The notes below the pieces were generated by a model that saw only the letters and a program-made list of their open reading frames with translations, ran no database searches and was not told the origin of the DNA. The position numbers were made by a program, and so were the translations under genes. A DNA stretch of 64,000 nucleotides, taken from assembly GCA_036186865.1 (NCBI GenBank), contig AP025040.1:13670111-13734110 (forward strand), given 5' to 3'. Of the stretch, positions 45,864-56,758 are shown piece after piece. The stretch is from Eustoma russellianum. Its lineage: Eukaryota > Streptophyta > Magnoliopsida > Gentianales > Gentianaceae. Positions within the stretch are counted from its first letter, which is position 1. Every line of letters begins with the position of its first letter.

Positions 45864-47195
45864 TGTAAGGTCCGAAATACACTCTAGAGGGGGGGGGGGG
45901 GGTGAATAGAGTGTTTGGCTCTTTTGCGGAATTTTCTTGTTTTTCTCAACTCAAAAAGATATTCAAAATCAGAGCAAGAATTGGAGATGAGAGACAATGA
46001 AAGAGTACACCGGATATAGAGTGGTTCGAATCGTAAATGATTCTACTCCACTACCACTTTGTTTCCAAAGTGGATTTCCAACAACTACTCTTCTTATTAT
46101 GAACAATAAGAACAACCACAGCAACACTTACACTAACACTTTAGTGTAAGCAACAACAACAACAACTTCTTGCACAACACACTTGTGCAACTACAACAAC
46201 TACACCTCGTAGCAAGAACAATTTCTTGCTTCCTCACAACTTCAACAAAAGTTTTCTCAAGAACTTCTCACAGTGGGTTGAAGAGATATAGTAAGGTTCA
46301 CACTTTCTCACAAGTCTAAGCACAAGCTAGAGATCAAATAATTATGGTTCCTCTTGTGCTTGACTCTCTTTCTCTCAATATACAACAATGAAGATCAAAG
46401 AAAGCTAGACAAGCTTTGAACAAAGTTACAAGTATGAGAGAAAAGTACAACAATGTAAAATGAAGCTAGATGATGTTGAAAGTGTGTATTTGCTTCATCC
46501 AAGCCTCCTCTATTTATAGATGAAGTTCACCACGTTTTTGAGGCCTTCCACCAAGTCTTCATCTTCAAAAATGTCAAGACAATGCCAAAATAGTCTCTAG
46601 CCACCCTATGGAGTGATTTGATCTTGGATAGCCACCCTAGAGAATCTTAGACAAGCTTACAATAGTCAAGGAAGCATGTAATCAGTTGGGTTAAAGTCCA
46701 CAAGGAGTTTGAATAAGATTGGAAAGAGAAAACCTTGAAAATCAACCTTAGATTTTATTCCAACGTTCAAAAAATTTGAATTCTGGAGTACATCGATCGA
46801 TCTATGTCACCAGGTTTAGAGACTGATGTATTCAGTCAGACATCGATCGATCGATGTCAGGGGCTGAAGTGACATCGATCGATCGATGTCACCTGGTTGA
46901 GAGACTGAAGTCCTCAGTCCAACATCGATCGATCGAAGTCAGGGTATGAAGTGACATCGATCGATCGATGTCACTTGGTTGAGGGTTCGATGTCTTCAGT
47001 CAGACATCGATCGATCTATGTCAAGGACTTCGATCGATCGATGTCCCCTGTTTGAGAGATCGATGTCAACCAGTGACTTGCAATCTCATCCGTCTTTGGA
47101 CATAATGTGTTTTGCCTATCTTGCATCAAATATTAAGCATAATTTTAGCTTATTCAAAACATCTTTTCATCATCAAAACGTTTTATAACTTAACA
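45864..47195 (-). repeat. SIRE-type 5' LTR (right copy)
   Basis: 1332 bp, identical by eye to 37850-39176 except for a longer poly-G run (14 instead of 9) near 45889-45902. It supplies the promoter. The palindrome cluster lies at about 46790-47044. Confidence 0.95.
46511..46519 (-). promoter_or_regulatory. TATA box of the SIRE-type 5' LTR
   Basis: CTATAAATA on the minus strand lies about 650 bp from the internal edge of the LTR, followed by GAGGAGGCTTGG. It is the best TATA match in the LTR. The palindrome cluster lies about 270-530 bp upstream of it, which is where enhancer elements would be expected. Confidence 0.6.
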
Positions 47196-47200
47196 TCAAT

Positions 47201-48950
47201 GGCCTCATGTTTTCTACTTAGCAAATAATCATAACAGTATATAGTGTAATCATCGATAAAAGTTATAAAATACTTTTTACCACCTTTTGTTTGCACAAAC
47301 TTTAAATCACACAAGTCTGTATGAGTTAAATTCAAGGATTCAGTATTTCGTCTTGTTGAAGGAAATGACGCTTTTGCCATTTTTGATTCAACACATATTT
47401 GACATTTTTCTTTATTATTAAAGTTCAGTTTGGGTAATAAGTCAAGATTAATCATTCATTGTATTGACTTGTAATTAACATGTCCCAAACAAAAATGTCA
47501 TAAACAAGAAGACTCAAGTATGTAAGCAGAGGAGGAAACAATTTTATTAGCCTCATTAGGCGCAACTTTCTCAGGTACAACAGTCATAACATTCAACTTA
47601 AAAATTTTATCATTAAGGTACCCCTTCTCTAAATACAAGCCATTCTTAGAAAGAGTAAATTTGTTCGGCTCAAAAACTAGTCTGAAGCCATGACTGACTA
47701 GTAGATACCAAGTTCTTACGAATGTCAGGAACATGCAACACATTCTGCAGGGTCAGCTCCTTTTTGAGGCCAGTTTCAGAACCACTTTGCCCGATCATTC
47801 AATCTTCGAGCTGTCAGAGTTTCCCATGAAGAGTTGTTCATTATTTGTTGTGGGTATATAGTCTTTAAACATTGCCCTAATGACACATACATGTCGAGTG
47901 GCCCCTGTGTCCACCCACCATTCACGCGGGTTCCTCACTACATTTCATTCAGTCACCACAGCGCATATATTTAGATCTTTCATTGCGCCGACCAGATTCG
48001 CTTTTGCATTGGTTTGACTTTGATTCTTTTCGGGCTTACGGCAGTCACTGCTGTAGTGACCCGGTTTTCTATAGTTATAACACTTACTAGTAAACTTCTT
48101 TGCATCTCCTTGCCCTTGACATTCACGCCCAGAGTGTTATTCCTCTTTTTATTTCCTGCCTCAGCAACATGAGCTTTCTCTTGACCAGTCTGAGAGGTTG
48201 GCTTCCTATCAGCATGACGATTGTCCTCCTCTATGTGGAGCCAGACAATCAAATCTTTCATTTTCATTTACTTTCTTTTGTACTTGAGATAGCTCTTAAA
48301 TTCCCTCCACGAAGAAGGTAGTTTCTCAATCACAGCCGCAACATAGAAAGATTCACTAAACGTCATGCCCTCCTCTTCCATTTCAGATACCAACATCTGT
48401 ATTTCTTCAACTTGCGAAATTATAGTTTTATAGTCCAAGAATCTACCAACTATTAATTTCTTTGTTCCAACATCTTCTGTGCGATATTTTTTATCTAAAG
48501 CCAACCACAACGTTTTTGCAGCGTTAAAAGTACAGAACACACAATAGATAGTATTATCCAGGCAACTTAGAATAAGATTCAAGCAATAGAAATGTTATAT
48601 GCCCATGCTTCAACACTGAAGTTATTATGCATGTTCTGATTCTAATCCTCCACAGATTTCACCACTGGTGGATCCTCGTTCAGAATTCTTGCCAAGCCTA
48701 GTGCTGTAAAATAGAACAACATCTTTTGCTGCCATCTCTTAAAGAAACTACCTGTGAATTTTTCAGGCTTCTCCACATGTGCAACTGCGGTAGCAGGATT
48801 TGCATGAGGCCCTCCGTTAGGCGCCAAGGGAACTGTGTTAAACGGCACATTGTTCTGGGTACCAGCAGCAAGGTTATTGATCCCGTCAGGTGCAGACACG
48901 GAGTGTGCACCGTTAAAGCCGTGAACATAATTAGATCTTTCATTTTCCAT
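47201..48950 (-). pseudogene. Copia-3 proximal half: gag, protease, integrase start, degenerate
   Basis: The start at 48950 (MENERSNYVHGFNGAHSVSA) leads to EKFTGSFFKRWQQKMLFYF and then, after a break near 48640, a UBN2 Gag block (NAAKTLWLALDKKYRTEDVG). A zinc knuckle near 48045-48090 reads CYNYRKPGHYSSDC, with its second Cys replaced by Tyr. Protease WVDTGATRHVC lies near 47880-47920. The pre-integrase region (CQICVESKMAKASF) and the first integrase Asp follow, up to the SIRE-type insertion at 47200. Several frameshifts separate the pieces. The integrase continues at 37844. Confidence 0.87.
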
Positions 48951-49104
48951 TCATGTTTATTTGATCAAAACGTATAGATCAGAAAAATTTCAGATATAAG
49001 AAATGGGTAGAAACAGACTGCAAATCAGTGTATGATCACTGCATTGCATACGAAAAGTAAAGAACAATACATTAATTAATTGAATCAGTAATACGTATTA
49101 AGAT
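48951..49104 (-). other. Copia-3 5' leader
   Basis: 154 bp between the gag start and the LTR. No tRNA-Met-type primer site is visible next to the LTR edge, where CTTAATACG is found on the minus strand. Either a different primer is used or the leader and LTR belong to different elements. Confidence 0.4.
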
Positions 49105-50303
49105 TGTTGGAGACAATCAATTCTGTACCAAGACGTAACCGTTCGGGGTGTGTGTGTATGTAAATAGTAGATCAAACCTGAGGCGAGTCGAGGACTCTGT
49201 CCTTCAGACGATTACTCTGGTGTGCCTAACCGGCATTAGCAATCGTCTCCCAGGATACAATAGGTATCTGTTCAGTTGAGCGGCATTGCTTAACTTAAAC
49301 TGCAGCGAACCTTCGAGTGTCTCGACTTCTCTTGGATGTGATACAGAGAGAAGAGGAAAAAGAAAGCACAAGAGGAGTGTGTGTTCTAATCGCACACACT
49401 GTCTATGTTTATTTAGGGGATTCGGTTGGAGAAGTAGTTTCGCAGATGGTCTTGTGACCATCAAATCAAATCCGTAGATCAACCAAAGCCGTCGGATGAA
49501 AACCGAAACAATGCTTGTTGGGCGGTTTGGGACGATTCAAATCCCAGACGTCAGATGGAAACGGAACTACATGATTAATCTTGGAGCCTTGGATGAAAAT
49601 CACATTCGGTTGGACGGTTTGGTCAGTTTGAATTACACCTGTTGGATCAAAGCTAACATTTCCAACACCGTTAGATCAAAACCGTTTGATCTTATCGCAT
49701 AAGGGAAGGCCTGATGATATGGACCGGACCTAGGAGACGTTTGGCCCTACACAGCTAGGCCTGAAGCCTTTAACAATTTACAAAAAACAATTAATCCAAA
49801 AAGCCCAAAGAAATTTTCTCCAAAAAGATAAGAACCGTCCTGGCCCACGAGCCTGAGCCTGAACCGAGCCGAGCCAAGCCGAGCCGGCCAGACGGGCGAG
49901 CGGGTAGGCTCCTTGTGCACGCGCATGTGGCAGCCATATACGTCTTCCCTCCAGTCGAAAATTCTCTTGCCCTTAGGGCACATCTAAAGTGACCATTCTA
50001 GCAATTTATAAGGTGGCTAAATCAACTCATTTGTCCAATGTGGTATTCCTTCATAAGGGTGATGTGACCTCCTAAGAATAGGATACATCACCCATTAAAC
50101 TATGTTTCTTATTCACCAGGTATAGTAATTGAGTGATTTCAAAACCTAAAATTAACTACCCGTTACGTAGATAATTAAGGGCCTATTTGTTTCCATTTTT
50201 TATTAACGAAAACTAATTATAATTAAGCTCAAGTTATGTTGCTTAACCAAGTTTCCAACTTGTTTTAATGGGCCAAAGCCCAAACTTTTCAATTTCTCCA
50301 ACA
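49105..50303 (-). repeat. Complete 1.2-kb copia LTR shared between two elements
   Basis: On the minus strand it starts TGTTGGAGAAATTG and ends TGTCTCCAACA. The tract TGTGGGGGAT lies immediately upstream at 50304-50313, the typical copia purine tract, so it is a 3' LTR for sequence on its right. At the same time the Copia-3 leader and gag follow on its left as if it were a 5' LTR. Partial copies are at 32511-33483, 59196-60210 and 62191-62630. Confidence 0.85.
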
Positions 50304-50552
50304 ATCCCCCACATGAATGAAAATTAATGCAAATGCAAACGCATACTCCAACAAGAAGTTAGACACGAAAATGTTGCATCAGAAGAGGTAGCTTCTGGCT
50401 TTGATCCTTTCGTAGTGATGTACCATTGGATTAACTCAGCTAATTAGTGACTTAATGTCTTGAACCAGTCAGCCTTTGTTATGAACCTAGACAACAATAC
50501 TCACACAACATTTCTTTAACACCTTTTTGGTTCTCATGGTTGTGTTTGTTTT
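50304..50552 (-). pseudogene. 3' end of another minus-strand copia element
   Basis: The purine tract and about 240 bp of typical copia 3' untranslated sequence, containing on the minus strand GTGTTGTGTG-like and ACCAAAAAGGTGTTAAAG phrases. The solo LTR is inserted into it, and the sequence resumes at 52922 (AAACACAACC, CTGTGAGACAAGATTT). Its pol region is not present further right, where L1 sequence occurs instead. Confidence 0.6.
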
Positions 50553-51237
50553 TGTAGCGCCCCGGCCTGGACAGTGGACCCGAACCGGTGCACCCGTCAT
50601 AGCCTACTGAGAGGACTACAAGACGTCTCATCTCTCGGATACACATCATCAATGACGTAAGAGAGTAAGCACGGAAACATATGTAAAATAAAATCTAAAC
50701 CGATCAAGTTGTACTCCCAAAACATAAGTAAATAAAACTGTTTGTGGACGCAGCCATCTACATCCTCAAATGAACAAAGAAAACTGGAATGATGAGGAAC
50801 AGTCTAGAACAATACCCAATATGTACTCTAATCATCCCATTCAGCCCACTCACCGTCTTCTTCTATGAAAATCATATCATATTCGGGCTCAACTGCAAAA
50901 CAACATGATAGAACCCTTAGCGAAAAACGCTAGCAAGTAACCCACTTATAAGACATACGGGATCAACACATGGCAAGACATGAGTAATATCTATATCAAG
51001 GGGTGATGGGGCACATGTCTTGTATAATTTCAAGAACGTAGGTTACTAGCATAACAGAACAAGAATAGTGATTCATAAACAATCAACAGTTCAATAACAA
51101 TCCACTTGCAAATCCACCATACCATAACGACTCACGTGATGCATGACAGTTCAAAATATGCACTACACTACGCAGTCACAAAGGCTTATGCAAATACTTT
51201 TCAAAACAGTGCAATGCATGTCATAATGTCCGGTCGT

Positions 51238-51452
51238 GTAACTTTATACCCTGTGATGGGCCACAACTTGTCTTTATACCTTGTGACACATCACAGCTTA
51301 ACTTTATACCCTGTAATGTTCCACAGCTTGTCTTTATACCCTGTGCACATTACAGCTCACTTTATACCCTGTGATAGTTACAGCTTGTCTTTATACCCTG
51401 TAACACATCACAGCTCATTTCACAAACTTTATACCCTGTGCCAAGGCACAGC
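51238..51452. repeat. CTTTATACC-box hairpin array in the solo LTR
   Basis: Seven units of about 25-35 bp, each TTTATACCCTGT or a close variant followed by a short loop and ACAG. Stems include TGTGA/TCACA and CTGTGCC/GGCACAG. Boxes alternate between ACTTTATACC and TCTTTATACC, giving a two-unit periodicity. Confidence 0.85.
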
Positions 51453-51843
51453 TCTTGTTAAACCATAATGCAAATGCAAGTGCCATGATGCGAGGATGCG
51501 CATTCACATGTCAATCAATCATTTGAAACTCATCTCTTTCGCATATTCAAGCGTAACACTTCAGGCAAGCCGACATTACCTAGACTTTCACTCTTAGGAC
51601 ACAAGGAAGAAGTAAACACCCTCACACGCTCGAAGCCTCACACGTTCATTCTTAACCCCTTAGATTATTCACACTGAAGTCCAACTCAAATACCCCACGG
51701 AGTCCTCATCGTTGATTCACATGCTTAGGTCGTGTTTCCAAGACTTATACTACCCTCAATCAAGTCCTAAGAAGTCTCTAAGGTCACCCAAAGGATCCCC
51801 TAGCTTCCCTCTTTCTTCCCCTGCTTTCCCACAAAACGGATGG

Positions 51844-52090
51844 ACGTCAGCCCCTGACGTCGATCGATCCACGTCTATCAGAGCACTTCGATCTCTCACT
51901 CAGCCTACATTGATCGATCGAAGTGACGTCGTTTCCTCACATCGATCGATCGATGTCCATCAGGACACATCGATCTCTCCCTCACCATACATCGATCGAT
52001 CCACGTACATCTGAAGCACATCAGCCTCTCCCTCATCTATACATCGATCGATCGATGTATGTCAGTCTCTGACATCAATCGATTGATGTC
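51844..52090. repeat. Palindrome cluster in the solo LTR
   Basis: Perfect 18-bp palindromes are at 51939-51956 and 52041-52058 (ACATCGATCGATCGATGT) and at 52072-52089 (ACATCAATCGATTGATGT, compensated changes). Several one-arm variants such as GACGTCGATCGATCCACGTC lie between. Spacers contain TCTCCCTCA-like phrases. Confidence 0.9.
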
Positions 52091-52921
52091 ATCGTTTTCT
52101 AGAATTTTGATTCTGTGATTTCTGCAGAAACTGCAGATCTGAACCCAATCATTTTCCAACTTCCTTCCAACCATTCCAAGCCTAATCCTCACTATCAATC
52201 CACACTTAATTCACCAAAACAAAATCTTTCATATACAGATCAAGGATTCAAGCCTAAAACTCAAAGTATCTATCAAAACAAACCCAAAAATCTCATCTTT
52301 TTACTCTCCCTTCCCTTCAACCGAAAATAGCAACAAGTAGGGTTCAAGGGATTGGGTTTTGCATGATTTCACATAATCAAAAACAATAACAAACGATTTC
52401 CAACATATAGTGGCCAAATCCCAAAACCAAAACACATAAATCACATATAGATTCACGGAACGAAACTACTTCATGGTGATCCATTTTGATATCAAAAATA
52501 GGCCTTCGTTTTCTTTCGCAAATCGTAGGAACTCATAAGTAGATTACTTGCCTTCGAATACTAGCAACCGGATTGACAAGTGAAGGAAGGTTGGATCGAT
52601 TCCTGGAGGATGTCTTCCTCTCTTATGCCTTTGGAGAAACGGCTAGGGCTTGTGGAGAACAAGAGTCGACGTTTTCTGAGGAAATGAGGGAAAACTGACG
52701 TTCTGTCAGTTTTTGTTATGGAAAAGGGCTAAACTGGAATTTCTAAATTATATTCCATTATCTCCTTTATCTTAAATAATTAAATTCTAATATTTAATTC
52801 TAAATTAAATACTAATTAATTCTAATATTTAATTCTTAATTCATTACCATTAATTACTATTAATCTCATTTAATTTCTTTTGTATCCTTTAATTATTCTA
52901 CGGAGGGTACGGGGCATAACA

Positions 52922-53299
52922 GTTTTGGCCATGAACAACCTGGTTTTAGGTTGTGTTTTTAGAGAAATCTTGTCTCACAGTGTTCTCATAGAAGCAGCCC
53001 CACTTTTTTCGGTAAATGTAAATTATCATTATCCCAGAAAATTGCCAAGGCATGAGCGTCTTGGACGATCAAAAAAATGCACCTAAATAGGGGTGCCACC
53101 TGTACGTTGGCTCGAAATGGTAGATACAACATATCTGCATTTGCCAGTTGCCCACGCAAAATTTAAAAAAAAGTCTCACAAGACAACATGCTACCTAATG
53201 AGAATCCTTCTATGCTATTCTATTCTCCTTTTAGCAACACACTGCCTCAAGGGAACTAATATGTAATAAGCAAGTAATATGTAAATCCGAATGGATGCT
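52922..53299. other. Copia 3' remnant and unclassified sequence before the L1
   Basis: The first 100 bp continue the copia 3' end interrupted by the solo LTR. The rest may be the 3' UTR of the L1, but no clear poly(A) end (poly-T on the plus strand) or target duplication could be fixed. Confidence 0.45.
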
Positions 53300-53313
53300 A
53301 CAAATACAATAAC

Positions 53314-56300
53314 TCAAAAATCATTAGCCAAATTGAGAAAATTGGCCAATTCATCAGCATGAGATGAGTCTAATGATCCGAAGTGATGGTCGGATACTCT
53401 TATGCATAACTCTGTATACATGAGTGTATACTCTATCCGCAACATCCAATGGCAAAAAAGCGATATCATCAAACAACACTTTGTTTCTGCCTCGCCATAT
53501 AAAATAAATAGTGTCAACAATCGTAGTTTAACATCCTTATACCTGAGATGTTTTTTTCTAGGGTTTTTTGGGCCCAAGCAAGCGGTCGGGTAATGTTCCT
53601 AATATTCGAGGGCATGCAACTCCAATTGATATATCCCGGCCCACGCCTGGTTTGTCAACTGACATTCAAAGAAAAGATGCCTAGTGGTTGCCAAGGAAGC
53701 CCCACATAATGGACAAGTTGTATCATTTATGAATGACATGCGATCCTTTGTTTGTAGCTTACTAAGTTCAGACAACCATAGAGTGAAAGCCTGTATTAGT
53801 GTTAGAATGAGATCCTAAACTATTTTTGACCAGCGTACTAAGTTACCCTTTGGCCGAAAATATTCATATGCTTATCTGGTATTAGGACATCATTCATTAC
53901 CCATTCTTTGAGCACTTCCTGTGCTCCTATGATTGTCCCAGTGTTGTGGACCAATTTATCCCTAATTTGGAGTAGTTTTTTATTAGAGGCGAATCTGTTT
54001 TCTTAGGCACCTTGGTCCACAAAGTATTGTATAGTTTATACCTAAAGTTTATCCATTGTACCTACAGAGTATCTTTTTTCCGGTGAAGGTTCCAAAAGTG
54101 TTTTGCTAGAAGAGATGTATTCCAAGTATTGAGGTCAAGTATTCCTAGCCCCCCTTCAGTTTTTGGTAGACAAAATTTTTTTCAACCAAACAAACCCCGC
54201 CTATTCCCATGACTTGTTTGACCCCACATAAAGTGTAGACAGATTCGGTTAACTTGTTGGAGGACAGACAGAGGAACGGCCGAGGCCCTCAACCAAAAGC
54301 AATGGACAACTTGAAAGACCGATTTGATCAACTCTAGCATACCAGCATAAGAAAGAGTGTTTGATTTCCAAGTATTGATTTTTTGAAGCAATTTTGAGAT
54401 ATAGGGAGAATAACGACCAATTCGCAATTTATACCCCAACGATTGGTATACCTAAGTAACGAAAGGGCATGGTAACAAGAGTGAACCCAGTAATGTACTG
54501 AAGGGGAGTAATGTCAGCCACGCCTGCAATAAATAGATTGGAATTTTCAATTTTTGCAACCAGACCTGAGCATTCGCCCAGATGTTTAAGTGATTCTATG
54601 ATTTTTGATACTGAGGGTTCATCAGCTTTAGCAAAGATGACTAAGTCATCTGCAAAGCAAAGATGTGTAATCATATGATCTTGACACTTAAGATGAAAGG
54701 AGAACATTGGATCCCCGTGAAGCTTCCTTAACGATCTAGAGAAATATTCCATAGCCAAGATAAAGAGAAATGGGGACAACGGATCACCTTGACGTAATCC
54801 GCGTTTCCTGTTAAAATGCCCATAGGGAGCACCATTGACTAGAACATAGTAAGAAGCCGTTGATACATGTTGCATGATCCATTTAATAAAGATGGTTGGA
54901 AAACCGAGTCTAGTAAGTACTGACTGGAGGAAGTTCCAGTCTAGGGAGTCAAAAGCTTTTCATATATTAACTTTAAGCATGCATTTTGGAGCTGTCCTTT
55001 TCCTATCGTATTGTCTTATCAACTCTTGCACTAAGAAGACATTTTCTACCATGGATCTCCTTTTTAGAAAACCTTCTTGTGCACTATCCATTATTTGGTT
55101 AATTATAGGAGCTAATCTATTGACTATCACCTTAGAGTTGGTATTGTATATGACATTACAACAGGAGATAGGCCGACAGTCCTCAACTTTAGAGACATTA
55201 TTAGTCTTAGGGATAAGAGTGATAAAGGCATGGTTTATCTGCTTGAGAAGGGAACCATTTTTAAAGAATTCATGAATTGCTGCAGCGAGTCAGGCCCAAC
55301 TGTTTCCCAAGCAAATATGAAAAAATAAGATATGTATCCGTCCAGGCCCAGGCCTTTATCCTTCCCAATGGAAAAGATTGCATTATTTATCTCAGGATCA
55401 GTGATAGGAATAGTAAGCTCAGCAGCAGAAGCCGCAGAGAGCTTAGGACCAAAGGTCAAGGATACTTTGGGATAAAGGATGGACTTCCCGATTTGATCCC
55501 AAAAGCCTGCAATAATAATCATTAAATTGCTGACCAACATCCAACAGACAGTCAGTATAGGATCCATCAGGCTTTAGGATTGCAGGAATGAAGGACTTTG
55601 CCTTATTTCTCTTGATGATGGAATGAAAGAATTTGGAGGTTCTATCACTAAGATGTATGTAAAATCCTTTTGCAAGTTGAGAAAAATATCTTCTCTCACA
55701 TTCTAGAAGAAAACAAGTGGGTTGCTTTTGATTTTTAAGCTTTTGTGGCCAATCTGGTAGGTGATCAGTGGGTTTTAACTGCACGTCTTCTAGATCCTTA
55801 ACAGTCCTTTCAACCCTAGATGAGATATGAGAGAAGTGTTTTTGGTTGAGAGACGAATGGATGGTTTGAGATGTTTGAGTTTTTTACATAGAAAAAATTG
55901 TCGACTGCCTTAGAATGGTGTTCTCCAACAGCTTGCAACTGTGTGCTAGAATTGGGAGCAGGCAGGCCAACATATTGAAGTATTTGAATGGAATATGTCG
56001 CACAAGGTTGGGCTGAGGTTTTATGGAAATTATAGCTGGAGAGTGATGCGAGAGACATCCAGAGGGATGGAAGTGAGCAGTGGCATGAGGGAAAGATTCC
56101 AGAAAAGAGCCATTTCCCATTATCCGATCCAACTTGGATTTCACACCATACACTTCCCATGTATGAAAAATACCAGTGAAAAAGATGTCAACTAAACCCG
56201 ATTGTGCAAAACAGTCTAGTTGGTCTATTAGTTGATAGTAGGTGATTGGTCTACCCCTACCCTTTCATCCTCAGAAATGATGCAATTAAAGTCACCTAAA

Positions 56301-56707
56301 ACTACCCAGGGCTCAGGTGTAACTATCGATTGTTGTAACAGACTATTCCATAGTGGCCTACGATCAACAAGGGAATTGTAAGCATAAACAAAAGTGACAC
56401 AAAACGATAAAGCCAAAATAAGACAGGTAATTCGGCAGTATATCATTTGGCCGTCTTGAGCTACAATAGAGACGCTGACTTTCATCTGATTCCATAGTAA
56501 CAGAATCCTCTCGCCGTGATGGGACTCAAAATTATGTACGTAGTCCCAATGTCTAAGGGTAGAAACTAATCTAGATAACATGGTAGGATTTAGCTTAGTT
56601 TCCAACACTGCCATGATACCAGTGCTGGACGTTTTCAAAATATTCAGCAGACCCTTGTGTTTGAGAGGTGGGTTGCAACCCCTTATGTTCCATGCAGAAA
56701 TAATCAT
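53314..56707 (-). pseudogene. L1 ORF2: endonuclease and reverse transcriptase
   Basis: The start MIISAWNIRGCNPPLKHKG at 56707 is an apurinic-type endonuclease beginning, with MAVLETKLNP and VVLGDFNCIISEDE. Further down are NPWLCKLAKGFYIHL-like linker sequence, RT pieces (GKDKGLGLDGYISYFF, VNGAPYGHFNRKRGLRQGDP, CFADDLVIFAKADEPSV), and the RT thumb (YKLRIGRYSPYISKLLQK). The final block near 53577-53314 belongs to the zinc-finger-like C-terminus. At least five frameshifts or stops separate the blocks, so no active protein can be made. Confidence 0.87.
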
Positions 56708-56758
56708 AATAACATTGAGTAGAGGCTGCTGACCTCTTTTTTTTTTCTTTCTTTTGTT

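Larger units (their letters stand above)
37850..47195 (-). mobile_element. Young, apparently intact SIRE-type Ty1/copia retrotransposon
   Basis: LTRs at 37850-39176 and 45864-47195, primer site at 45849-45861, gag-pol 41592-45839, second ORF 39806-41230, purine tract at 39177-39190, all on the minus strand. The target duplication TCAAT is at 37845-37849 and 47196-47200. By eye the LTRs are identical except for a run of 9 versus 14 G, so insertion is very recent. RT wording such as WVFRNKMDDKGNITRNKARL and the extra ORF after pol place it near the SIRE/Maximus lineage. It interrupts Copia-3 integrase. With both ORFs open it is a candidate autonomous, possibly still mobile element. Confidence 0.95.
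50553..52921 (-). mobile_element. Solo LTR of a second Tekay-like gypsy family
   Basis: 2369 bp between TGTAGCGCCCCGGCC and GGGCATAACA, flanked by GTTTT at 50548-50552 and 52922-52926. The terminal sequence and the layout (CTTTATACC hairpin array, then palindrome cluster, then pyrimidine-rich end) match the LTR at 2183-4915, although the primary sequence differs widely. A solo LTR with an intact target duplication is the product of LTR-LTR recombination that removed the interior. The ORF at 51106-51468 is a translation of the tandem array. Confidence 0.92.

Noticed and set aside
51106..51468. 120-codon ORF in the solo LTR
   Set aside because: Repeated SLYPV-like peptides arise from the CTTTATACCCTG array.
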